From assembly GCA_934645125.1 (NCBI GenBank), contig CAKUDT010000021.1, positions 1 to 12,104 on the forward strand: a stretch of 12,104 nucleotides of DNA, written 5' to 3'. This DNA comes from an uncultured Eggerthellaceae bacterium. GTDB lineage: Bacteria > Actinomycetota > Coriobacteriia > Coriobacteriales > Eggerthellaceae. The notes under the pieces were generated by a model. The model saw only the letters and a program-made list of their open reading frames with translations, was not told the DNA's origin and searched no databases. The position numbers were made by a program, and so were the translations under genes. This document shows, one piece after another, positions 1 through 6,074 of this stretch; position 1 is the stretch's first letter; each line of letters begins with the position of its first letter.

Positions 1-1
1 C

Positions 2-1027
2 GGCGCAGGCCTGATGATGCCCGCCATGCAGACTATGGTTATGGTTGATATGCCGCGCGAACGCATGGGGCTGTTCATGGGAATCAACGGTGTCGCCATG
101 GGCTTCATGGTGAACTTGGGTCCTACGATCGGCGGTGCACTTGAAAGCGCGTTCGGATGGAAGAGCTTTTTCTGGTTGATGTTCGGTTTCATGGTGGCCA
201 TGATGGTCCCCACTATGAAATGCGCGCGCTCGCAAGGGGGCAACAAGCAAGAGCGTTTTGATGCGCCATCATTCATCACCTGCGGTATTGGCTTTGTGGG
301 TTTGCTTTTGGGATTCAGCAACGCCAGCAATTTAGGTGTGACCCATGTTGCGGTATGGCTTCCCATAATCGTGGGTTCTTTGTTGATCGCTATGTTCGTG
401 CGCCGCGAAAAGCACATGGTGAATCCGCTGATCAGCATGGATATCTTCGCTGATCGTCAATATTGCTGGGGCTTCATTGGCAGCTGCGTTTTAAGTGCGG
501 CGTTTGTGGGCACCATGCTGGTTGTTCCGCTGTATGTGGAAGACCTGCGCGGCGGTACGGCGCTTGATGCGGGCATTGTTTTGCTACCGGCATCGCTGAT
601 GGCGCTGGTGGCGAATGTGGTCGCGGGCACCTCGATGGACAAGTTCGGCGCACGTAAAGTGCTGATAACTACCACAACGTTTCTGGTGGTTGGCGCGGTT
701 TTGGCGCTGTTCTGCGACGACGAAACGCCGCTGTGGTTCCTGGCACTGTCTCAGGCAATTCGCGCGGCGGGTATTTCGGGAAGCATCGGACCGTTTATCG
801 GGTGGTCGCTTGAGAAACTGCCTCGTCCCATTGTGTCCGACGGTAGCTCGTTTCTTACGGTGGGACGTCAAGCAAGTGCCTCGTTGGGAACAGCCGCTAT
901 GGTGCTGCTGATTGTGGCGTTTTCCCAGATGGGACAATCTGTTTTTGCGTATCACGCAGCGTTTTTCTTCTCGGTAGTGTTCTCCGTTCTCACCTTCCTG
1001 GTGGCAGTGCTGAAGGTTCGCTCGTAG
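2..1027 (+). CDS. DHA2-family multidrug MFS exporter, C-terminal part (5' end outside window)
   Basis: The open frame enters from the left edge, so the true start is not visible; 341 residues are seen. Early in the visible part is the antiporter motif C of drug:proton exporters (a GfmvnlGPtiGG stretch at bases 89-136), which lies in TM5 of the major facilitator superfamily. This is followed by about nine hydrophobic segments, a cytoplasmic loop with NPLISMDIF, and the DKFGARK loop motif. With the missing N-terminal TMs this fits the 14-TM DHA2 (EmrB/QacA) family, which expels drugs or other amphiphiles across the cytoplasmic membrane using the proton gradient. The first in-frame Met codons (14 and 17) fall inside the fold and are not starts. 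Substrate cannot be told from sequence. The gene ends 10 nt before a clean inverted repeat and is probably transcribed separately from uraA. Family confidence is high, exact role low. Confidence 0.88.
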   Translation, partial: GAGLMMPAMQTMVMVDMPRERMGLFMGINGVAMGFMVNLGPTIGGALESAFGWKSFFWLMFGFMVAMMVPTMKCARSQGGNKQERFDAPSFITCGIGFVGLLLGFSNASNLGVTHVAVWLPIIVGSLLIAMFVRREKHMVNPLISMDIFADRQYCWGFIGSCVLSAAFVGTMLVVPLYVEDLRGGTALDAGIVLLPASLMALVANVVAGTSMDKFGARKVLITTTTFLVVGAVLALFCDDETPLWFLALSQAIRAAGISGSIGPFIGWSLEKLPRPIVSDGSSFLTVGRQASASLGTAAMVLLIVAFSQMGQSVFAYHAAFFFSVVFSVLTFLVAVLKVRS

Positions 1028-1034
1028 CCTCGCC

Positions 1035-1065
1035 TGTTGACAAATTACCCCACCTTTTGTCAACA
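1035..1065. repeat. 10-bp perfect inverted repeat, candidate operator or weak terminator
   Basis: The arms are TGTTGACAAA (1035-1044) and TTTGTCAACA (1056-1065), around an 11-base spacer. The match is perfect over 10 bp. It begins 8 bases after the MFS stop codon and lies about 140 bases before uraA. No T-run follows, so it is not a standard intrinsic terminator; the symmetric, AT-rich arms also suit a dimeric regulator. Each arm contains TTGACA on one strand, the ideal -35 hexamer, but I see no convincing -10 at the right distance on either strand. Confidence 0.6.
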
Positions 1066-1137
1066 ATGCGCTGCTTTACGATGCATTGCCTATCGTTTCT
1101 TTTCCGTAAAATGGTCACTCGTTTTTGCCCGAATGTG

Positions 1138-1166
1138 TTTTCCTGCTGGCGCAAAAAAGGGATAAT
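1138..1166 (+). promoter_or_regulatory. Possible uraA promoter
   Basis: GATAAT (1161-1166) matches the -10 consensus at five of six positions. The 17-base-spaced -35 position (TTTTCC, 1138-1143) is poor. A start near 1173 would give a leader of about 33 bases. The call rests on one good hexamer and on the gene needing a promoter here. Confidence 0.28.
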
Positions 1167-1169
1167 CGA

Positions 1170-1190
1170 TTTTTAGGTTTTTCCTAAAAA
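1170..1190. repeat. 8-bp inverted repeat just upstream of the uraA ribosome binding site
   Basis: The arms are TTTTTAGG (1170-1177) and CCTAAAAA (1183-1190) with a TTTTT loop. The repeat ends three bases before the AAGGGAG ribosome binding site and overlaps the start point predicted from the GATAAT hexamer. It could be an operator at the transcription start or a weak hairpin near the ribosome site. It does not resemble a PyrR-binding loop that I know. Confidence 0.5.
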
Positions 1191-1205
1191 ATGAAGGGAG
1201 TCTGC

Positions 1206-2612
1206 ATGTCAGAACAGGAAAAGGCGGAACAAGAAGTTACCGCCGTTTACGATGCGCGTGAGCTGGGCGCTCCTAAGATGGGCATCTTGGGTCTTCAGCA
1301 CATGTTCGCAATGTTCGGTTCCACTATTTTGGTGCCGGTCCTTACCGGTCTTTCCGTTTCCGCAACGCTTTTATTCGCTGGTTTGGGAACGCTTCTGTTT
1401 CATTTGATCTCGAAGCGCAAAGTGCCCGCATTCTTGGGCTCGTCCTTCGCGTTTCTGCCGGGCTATTTCGCCATTGCCGCAGCTGGCGTTGAGTATCTGC
1501 CGTACGCCTGCCTGGGCGTTGCGTGCGCAGGCTTGCTGTATTTGGTGCTCTCTGCGCTGTTCCGTGCTTTCGGCGCGGCGCGCGTTATGCGCTACTTCCC
1601 GCCTGTTGTGACCGGCCCCATTGTTATCTGCATTGGCCTTTCCCTGGCAAGCACGGCAATCTCAAGCTGCCAGACCGACTGGCCGGTTGCCATTATTGCC
1701 ATTGTTGTTATTGTTGCGTGCAGCATCTTTGGCAAGGGCATGATCAAGATCGTTCCTATTCTTATGGGCGTTATCATTTCTTATGTTATTGCTGGTTTTA
1801 TGGGCGTTGTGGATTTCTCCGGTGTGGAAAGTGCTGCATGGATCGGTCTGCCCGTGCTGTGGGAGAACACCGTGTTTTCCCTGTTCGGACCTGGTTTCAA
1901 CTCGGGTATTGCACTGACGGCCATCATCACCATTATGCCGATTGCCCTGGCTACCATGATTGAGCACATCGGCGACATTTCCGCCATTAGCTCCACGTGC
2001 GAGCGTAATTTCATTGCCGATCCGGGTCTGCATCGCACGCTTTTGGGCGATGGCCTTGCTACCATTGTGGCGTCGCTGTTCGGCGCTCCCGCTAACACAA
2101 CGTACGGCGAAAACACCGGTGTTTTGGCTTTGACTCGCGTTTACGATCCGCGCGTGGTGCGCCTGGCGGCTGTTTTCGCGATCATCTTCAGCTTCAGCCC
2201 CAAGTTTGCAGCCATTATCGGCGCCATGCCCAGCTGTGTGGTGGGCGGCGTTTCGCTGGTTCTGTATGGCATGATTTCCGCAGTTGGCGTGCGCAATCTT
2301 GTTGAGAACCACGTGGACTTCTCCAAGAGCCGCAACGTTTTGATTGCTGCGTTGATTCTGGTGCTGAGCTTGGGCATTGCTTACAGCGATGCGGGCGCTA
2401 TCAACATTGTGGTGGGCGAAATCACCATTGGCCTTTCCGGCTTGGCTGTTGGCTCTTTGGTGGGCATTCTTATGAACGCGTTCCTGCCGGGCAAGGATTA
2501 CCATTTCGATGCTGGCAAGGTTGACCAGGCCATGCTTACCATCGATGACGGCGTAACGCTGAATAACGTTGACGACCCGCTTACGGAAGAAGAGAAAAAC
2601 AAGCGCCCGTAA
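1206..2612 (+). CDS. uraA: Uracil permease, NCS2 (nucleobase:cation symporter-2) family
   Basis: This is a 468-residue membrane protein of the UraA/PyrP family, which imports uracil with protons for salvage to UMP. The N-terminal QHMFAMFGSTILVP segment (31-44) is the family hallmark. The two glutamates that bind the base in E. coli UraA are present: E253 in EHIGD and E302 in GENTG. The protein is hydrophobic throughout, fits the 14-TM 7+7 fold, and has a short acidic/basic C-tail. I place the start at 1206 because AAGGGAG (1194-1200) lies five bases before it. The in-frame ATG at 1191 has no ribosome binding site of its own and lies upstream of that one. Neighbours do not form an obvious pyrimidine operon, although pyrH lies 5 kb downstream. 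Xanthine/uric acid relatives exist, but the overall sequence is closest to the uracil branch. Confidence 0.93.
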   Translation: MSEQEKAEQEVTAVYDARELGAPKMGILGLQHMFAMFGSTILVPVLTGLSVSATLLFAGLGTLLFHLISKRKVPAFLGSSFAFLPGYFAIAAAGVEYLPYACLGVACAGLLYLVLSALFRAFGAARVMRYFPPVVTGPIVICIGLSLASTAISSCQTDWPVAIIAIVVIVACSIFGKGMIKIVPILMGVIISYVIAGFMGVVDFSGVESAAWIGLPVLWENTVFSLFGPGFNSGIALTAIITIMPIALATMIEHIGDISAISSTCERNFIADPGLHRTLLGDGLATIVASLFGAPANTTYGENTGVLALTRVYDPRVVRLAAVFAIIFSFSPKFAAIIGAMPSCVVGGVSLVLYGMISAVGVRNLVENHVDFSKSRNVLIAALILVLSLGIAYSDAGAINIVVGEITIGLSGLAVGSLVGILMNAFLPGKDYHFDAGKVDQAMLTIDDGVTLNNVDDPLTEEEKNKRP

Positions 2613-2644
2613 GTTTTTATCGATTGCAGGATTTTCCGTTGCTG

Positions 2645-2675
2645 TTTACCAAGCGGTTTGTTCGTGCCCTATAAT
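2645..2675 (+). promoter_or_regulatory. Candidate promoter of the ABC-F gene
   Basis: A perfect TATAAT -10 (2670-2675) is preceded by TTTACC (2645-2650), a four-of-six -35 with a slightly long 19-base spacer. Transcription would begin near 2682, just before the long leader hairpin, giving an untranslated leader of about 125 bases. It is the best -10 in the intergenic gaps of this window. Confidence 0.55.
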
Positions 2676-2690
2676 TGCTCTAGCTTGTAT

Positions 2691-2759
2691 TAACAAGGCG
2701 CTGCGCAAGAGTATTTTTGCTTCGAGAAGGCAAAAATGCGGATTGCGTGGCGCTTGTTG
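2691..2759 (+). promoter_or_regulatory. Long leader hairpin upstream of the ABC-F gene (attenuator-like)
   Basis: A single hairpin of 28 base pairs can be drawn. 2692-2697 pairs with 2753-2758; G2698 is bulged; 2699-2708 pairs with 2743-2752. A small internal loop (G2709-A2710 facing G2740-A2742, able to form sheared G/A pairs) follows. Then 2711-2722 pairs with 2728-2739 around a five-base loop at 2723-2727. Only four or so pairs are G-T. The 3' side runs into a T-rich stretch (2754-2762, seven of nine T), so it could act as an intrinsic terminator, either for uraA or as an attenuator of the ABC-F transcript that starts just upstream. The leader ORF's ribosome binding site lies in its apex and 3' arm. 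Confidence 0.62.
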
Positions 2760-2786
2760 TTTGAACGCCGTGCGGATCGGCTTTGA
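2736..2786 (+). CDS. Putative 16-residue leader peptide of the ABC-F gene
   Basis: The ORF encodes MRIAWRLLFERRADRL. A good Shine-Dalgarno sequence, GAGAAGG (2724-2730), lies five bases before the ATG at 2736. The ORF covers the 3' arm of the leader hairpin, so a translating or stalled ribosome would unfold it. Its TGA (2784-2786) directly abuts ATG 2787, an in-frame alternative start of the ABC-F gene. The peptide is rich in Arg and Leu with one Trp. It lacks the basic-X-basic motif typical of macrolide-stalled erm leaders. That it is translated is inference from the ribosome binding site and layout. Confidence 0.45.
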   Translation: MRIAWRLLFERRADRL

Positions 2787-2807
2787 ATGAATACGGAAGG
2801 AATCGCC

Positions 2808-4709
2808 ATGGCGGTCATGCTGGGTTGCGAAAAAATATGTGTCGATTACCCCACGAAGCAAGTGTTTAGCGATTTGTCGCTAGGGGTCGATGAAGGTGCG
2901 CGCATTGGCATTGTTGGACGCAATGGCGATGGAAAATCCACATTGCTCAAAGTGCTGACCGGCGCCGTTGAGCCTGATAGCGGACGTGTTTATCGCACTC
3001 ACGGCGTATCGGTTGGCATGTTGGGGCAAATGGATGGCCTGGACAACGAAAGCACCGTTGAGCGCGCGGTGGTGGGCAACCTGGAAACATACGAATGGGC
3101 GGCCGATGCGAAAATCCGCGACATTATTGCTGGACTTCTGAGTGACATTCCCTGGGATGGCTTGGTGGGAACGCTTTCGGGCGGACAGCGCCGTCGCGTT
3201 GACTTGGCGCGCCTTCTGGTGGGTGATTGGGATGTTCTTGCCCTGGACGAACCCACAAATCACCTGGACATTCGTGCTATTACGTGGCTTGCCGCCCACT
3301 TGAAAAACCGGTGGCGTGCGGGGCAAGGCGCGCTGCTGGTGGTAACGCATGACCGCTGGTTTTTGGACGAAGTCTGCTTGAACATGTGGGAAGTGGTCAA
3401 CGGCAACGTTGAGCCATTCGAAGGCGGCTTTTCCGCGTACATTATGCAGCGCGTTGAGCGCGATCGTTTGGCAGATTTGGCGGAACAGAAGCGCCAAAAC
3501 CAGCTGCGTAGGGAACTCGCCTGGCTCTCGCGTGGTGCCCGTGCGCGTTCAACGAAGCCGAAATTTCACGTTGCTGCAGCTCAGGCGCTTATCGCAGATG
3601 TGCCACCCTTGCGTGACACGTTGGAGCTAAAACGTATGGCCATGGCGCGTTTGGGAAAGCGCGTGTGCGACATAGAGAACGTAACGGTTTCTTTCGATGG
3701 CAAGCCGCCGGTGCTTTCGGATGTGACATGGCTTATTGGTCCGGGTGACCGCGTGGGCATTGTGGGCGAAAACGGCGCGGGCAAAACAACGCTGCTGCGT
3801 CTTATTCAGGGTCAGATAACGCCTGATAAGGGGCGTGTTCGCATTGGGCAGACCGTTCGCTTTGCCGTGTTGTCGCAGCATTTGGATAACCTGAAAGCGT
3901 TTGGAAACGATCGTGTGAGGCAGGTTATTGGCCGCTATAATTCGCGCGTGATGCTTGACGGCAAGGAATCCACACCTGCGCAACTTCTGGAGCGCTTGGG
4001 CTTTTCGCATGCAGATCTGAACGAGCCGGTGTGCGATCTTTCGGGCGGGCAGAAGCGCCGCCTTGCGCTGATGCTCATTTTGCTGGATGAGCCGAACGTT
4101 TTGATTTTGGATGAACCGGGCAATGACCTGGACGTTGACATGTTGGCCGTTGTAGAAGACATGCTTGATAGCTGGCCGGGCACGTTGATTCTGGTGACGC
4201 ACGACCGCTACCTCATGGAGCGCGTTACCGATGACCAGTATGCCCTGATAGGCGGCACGCTGCAGCATCTTCCCGGTGGTGTTGACCAATACTTGCGGCT
4301 GGCGGCAGCGCAAGGCGAAGTGGACGCGCGTGCTGTAACAAACGCGGCTGTTTCCGCAGGTGGCGGGCAAAATGCTCCTGCTCGCGCAGCAGGGGAAGGC
4401 GCTGGCGGCGCTGGTGGTGCCGGTGCATCCGATGGTGCAGCGGCGGGTTCCGCCTCCGGTAGCGCGGCGGCAAAGCCGAAGCTCTCGGGCGGTCAGCAGC
4501 GCGAACTGCGCAAGCAAATGGCCTCGTTGGAGCGTAAAACAGAAACGCTGCGGGGTAAAATCGAGCAAGCTCAGGAGCGTATGGGGCAGGCGGACCCTTC
4601 CGATTACGTGAAATTGGGCGAAATTCAGGCGGAAATTGCGGGCTATCGCGATCAAATAGACGCCATGGAGTTGGAGTGGCTTGATCTGGCGGAAACGCTG
4701 GGCGAATAG
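2808..4709 (+). CDS. ABC-F family ATPase, Uup-like, with C-terminal coiled coil
   Basis: This is a 633-residue soluble protein with two ABC ATPase domains and no membrane segments. ABC-F proteins bind the ribosomal E site to relieve stalled or drug-blocked ribosomes. Domain 1 has Walker A GRNGDGKST (37-45), LSGGQ (123-127), Walker B with E148 and H181. The inter-domain arm carries the Uup-like ELAWLSRGARARSTK (236-250). Domain 2 has Walker A GENGAGKTT (320-328), LSGGQ (411-415), E436 and H465; here the usual EPTND is EPGND. A Gly/Ala-rich linker (about 517-556) leads to a basic/acidic coiled-coil CTD (557-633). The start at 2808 is chosen for GGAAGGAA (2795-2802), five bases upstream; ATG 2787 is in frame and would add MNTEGIA. 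The gene stands alone with its own leader. It could be a housekeeping Uup homologue or a resistance-type ABC-F; sequence alone does not decide. Confidence 0.93.
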   Translation: MAVMLGCEKICVDYPTKQVFSDLSLGVDEGARIGIVGRNGDGKSTLLKVLTGAVEPDSGRVYRTHGVSVGMLGQMDGLDNESTVERAVVGNLETYEWAADAKIRDIIAGLLSDIPWDGLVGTLSGGQRRRVDLARLLVGDWDVLALDEPTNHLDIRAITWLAAHLKNRWRAGQGALLVVTHDRWFLDEVCLNMWEVVNGNVEPFEGGFSAYIMQRVERDRLADLAEQKRQNQLRRELAWLSRGARARSTKPKFHVAAAQALIADVPPLRDTLELKRMAMARLGKRVCDIENVTVSFDGKPPVLSDVTWLIGPGDRVGIVGENGAGKTTLLRLIQGQITPDKGRVRIGQTVRFAVLSQHLDNLKAFGNDRVRQVIGRYNSRVMLDGKESTPAQLLERLGFSHADLNEPVCDLSGGQKRRLALMLILLDEPNVLILDEPGNDLDVDMLAVVEDMLDSWPGTLILVTHDRYLMERVTDDQYALIGGTLQHLPGGVDQYLRLAAAQGEVDARAVTNAAVSAGGGQNAPARAAGEGAGGAGGAGASDGAAAGSASGSAAAKPKLSGGQQRELRKQMASLERKTETLRGKIEQAQERMGQADPSDYVKLGEIQAEIAGYRDQIDAMELEWLDLAETLGE

Positions 4710-4740
4710 CGCGCGTTGTTCCCATGGGCGTAGGCAGCCG

Positions 4741-4788
4741 CTTTTTCGCGCCGCCGCATGCACGTGTGCATCCTTGCCTTTTTCGCGC
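4741..4788. repeat. Direct repeat and small palindrome after the ABC-F gene
   Basis: The 11-mer CTTTTTCGCGC occurs twice, at 4741-4751 and 4778-4788. Between the copies is a palindrome with arms ATGCAC (4758-4763) and GTGCAT (4766-4771). A T-run lies seven bases beyond the palindrome. It may serve as a weak terminator for the ABC-F gene, but the two-base loop and gap before the T-run make that uncertain. Confidence 0.35.
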
Positions 4789-4814
4789 AAAAACGCAGTT
4801 CAATCACTTGTTTC

Positions 4815-4843
4815 TTGTGACCTCGCGCGTAAAAAACCATAAT
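4815..4843 (+). promoter_or_regulatory. Candidate promoter of the zinc-ribbon membrane protein gene
   Basis: TTGTGA (4815-4820) and CATAAT (4838-4843) match the -35 and -10 consensus at four and five of six positions with the ideal 17-base spacer. Transcription from about 4850 would leave a leader of nearly 100 bases that contains the small overlapping ORF at 4918. Confidence 0.42.
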
Positions 4844-4896
4844 GCAGGGTAACTGATACCAGCCCGTAACGTTGCTGATGCCCTGTTTGCGTTATT

Positions 4897-4925
4897 CTGT
4901 TTCTTAAAGGAAGCGTTATGTTTGC
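4897..4925 (+). promoter_or_regulatory. Upstream block shared with the htrA gene, copy 1
   Basis: CTGTTTCTTAAAGG (4897-4910) followed by CGTTATGTTTGC (4914-4925) resembles the block at 6075-6105 upstream of htrA. The shared core ATGTTTGC begins exactly 29 bases before the start codon in both genes. It may be a common promoter (TANNNT-type -10 at 4917-4922) or a regulator site. Chance similarity is not excluded. Confidence 0.33.
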
Positions 4926-5007
4926 TACCAGGAGAAAGGAACAGATATGGCACGATTTTGCTCAAGCTGCGGTGGTTCTGTTGAGCCGGGCCAAAAGTTT
5001 TGCATGA
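4918..5007 (+). CDS. Possible 29-codon upstream ORF overlapping the zinc-ribbon gene start
   Basis: ATG 4918 is preceded by AAAGGAAG (4906-4913) at four bases' spacing. The frame stays open to TGA 5005-5007, overlapping the first 61 bases of the next gene in another frame. The product begins MFATRRKEQIWHDF and matches no family I recognise. If translated, ribosomes would cross and mask the start at 4947. The ORF may equally be a by-product of the downstream ribosome site; its second half is just the other frame of a real gene. Confidence 0.22.
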   Translation: MFATRRKEQIWHDFAQAAVVLLSRAKSFA

Positions 5008-5825
5008 ACTGCGGCGCGCCCATTATAGAGGTAACGCAGCAGGCTTCTCCGCAATCGACGAATCAGGGCTTTGCTGCGCCATCGCCGCAAGCTCAGGTAA
5101 TTACGAACGGCTCGCCCTTATCGCGTGCATGGAACGACTTCCGCAACGAAAAAGGCCTGATAGGACGCCTGGTTGTTCTGTGTATTTTGATGTGCATTCC
5201 CATTGTGAACTTCTTTGTGATGGGCTACTGTCTTATGTGGTGCGCCGATTCCGCATTGGGGCGCAATCAAGGGATGCCTGCTAAATATCTGACGGGCGCC
5301 ACGTTCACGTTGGGCTTTTTCTCCTTCGTTGTATCGCTGGTGTGGAGCGTTGTCTTTGGCCTGCTGGGCGCCATTCCGATAATCGGCGTTCTTGCTTCTA
5401 TTGCGTTCTTGGTGCTTTTGCCCTGCTTGGTTCTAAGCCAGGTGCGTCTTGCCCTGTTCGGCTCGCTGGGCAGCGCGTTTGAGTTGTCGAAGGTGTGGGA
5501 CGTGTACAAGCCCAACCTGGGAACGACGCTTGTCATTGCGTGGGCGCCGCAGCTTCTTGCCCTTGTAGCGATTGTGGTCATTGGGTTCATTATGTCGCTC
5601 TTCGGCGGCGTGAGCATTCTTTCGTTTGCTTATGGCGATGGCGGTCTAGCTGCAGGCATGGGTGCTTTCGGCATTATCATCATGATTATCGGCGGCATTT
5701 TGATCTCGTTCGTGGAAACGGCTGCCACGTTGATCATGTATCGCGCGTTTGGCTATTTCATTGCGGAAACTGCTCCGCAATGGGCGCGCGATGGTTTGAT
5801 TGTCAACCCGCAAGCACGCGTGTAA
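4947..5825 (+). CDS. Zinc-ribbon membrane protein with DUF4013-like domain
   Basis: The protein has 292 residues. The N-terminus is a zinc ribbon with C5-x2-C8 and C19-x2-C22 (CSSCGG and CMNCGAP), expected in the cytoplasm. A Gln/Ser/Pro-rich linker (about 29-58) follows. The rest is hydrophobic with roughly five to six membrane segments (about 71-98, 116-140, 143-170, 191-221, 235-262). The GYCLMWCADSALGRNQGMP stretch (93-111) and the distribution of helices resemble the DUF4013 family, whose function is unknown. AAAGGA (4935-4940), with AGGAG just before it, supports the start. No operon partner overlaps; htrA follows after 301 bases and shares an upstream block, hinting at a common envelope role. 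I do not assign a function. Confidence 0.82.
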   Translation: MARFCSSCGGSVEPGQKFCMNCGAPIIEVTQQASPQSTNQGFAAPSPQAQVITNGSPLSRAWNDFRNEKGLIGRLVVLCILMCIPIVNFFVMGYCLMWCADSALGRNQGMPAKYLTGATFTLGFFSFVVSLVWSVVFGLLGAIPIIGVLASIAFLVLLPCLVLSQVRLALFGSLGSAFELSKVWDVYKPNLGTTLVIAWAPQLLALVAIVVIGFIMSLFGGVSILSFAYGDGGLAAGMGAFGIIIMIIGGILISFVETAATLIMYRAFGYFIAETAPQWARDGLIVNPQARV

Positions 5826-5845
5826 TCAGGGGTTTTATCGCTGCT

Positions 5846-5865
5846 GCTTGATTGTTCGCTTGATT
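5846..5865. repeat. Tandem 8-mer GCTTGATT with 12-base period
   Basis: GCTTGATT occurs at 5846-5853 and 5858-5865, just over one helical turn apart, 21 bases after the zinc-ribbon gene's stop codon. Such spacing suits a regulator binding two half-sites on one face, but two short copies may be chance. Confidence 0.3.
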
Positions 5866-5878
5866 AGGTGACAAGGGG

Positions 5879-6046
5879 GTCGCTGTCCGCGTTTTGCTTC
5901 GGGTACTTGCAGAAGGTTCGACTGCATTGTTTTGGCCACGAAGAAAAGCGTATGACGGCGGCTCCTTTTCTATAGGAAGAAGGGACGCGGCGGAGGATTT
6001 CCGGCCACCCGTGAAGAGTGCGAAGCAAAAGTAACGGGACAAAGAC
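5879..6046. repeat. Long imperfect inverted repeat in the gap before htrA (structured RNA or MITE-like remnant)
   Basis: The left arm 5879-5901 and right arm 6021-6046 are complementary in two blocks. TTTTGCTTCG (5892-5901) matches CGAAGCAAAA (6021-6030) perfectly. GTCGCTGTCC (5879-5888) matches GGACAAAGAC (6037-6046) at eight of ten positions. The offset between blocks is three bases on the left and six on the right. The 119 bases enclosed contain a possible small hairpin around 5963-5984 and no convincing gene; the minus-strand frame here shows no ribosome site or known domain. The 301-base gap (5826-6126) otherwise holds the tandem 8-mer and the block shared with the previous gene. Confidence 0.42.
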
Positions 6047-6074
6047 GGTTTTGTGTCGTTTCTTGTGCTTTCAG

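Noticed and set aside
1111..1176. 21-codon frame upstream of uraA as leader peptide
   Set aside because: There is no Shine-Dalgarno before ATG 1111, and the candidate -10 lies inside it, so the frame would be upstream of the transcript start.
1191..1205. Upstream ATG 1191 as uraA start
   Set aside because: It lacks a ribosome site and would place the good AAGGGAG site inside the coding region; ATG 1206 is correctly spaced from that site.
4758..4771. ATGCAC/GTGCAT palindrome as the ABC-F terminator
   Set aside because: The perfect stem is only six pairs with a two-base loop, and the T-run starts seven bases later. It is noted only as part of a repeat region.
3627..4790. 387-codon minus-strand frame opposite the ABC-F gene
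   Set aside because: It is codon-aligned with the sense gene, as are the long minus frames at 1662-2504, 7552-8484 and 10933-11991. Such frames stay open simply because the sense genes avoid TTA, CTA and TCA codons. The products are Arg/His/Asn-rich with no family motif.
5803..6042. 79-codon minus-strand frame in the gap before htrA
   Set aside because: It has no convincing ribosome site, runs into the end of the zinc-ribbon gene, and its Ser/Arg/Thr-rich composition looks non-coding. The inverted repeat explains the gap better, though the frame is not formally excluded.
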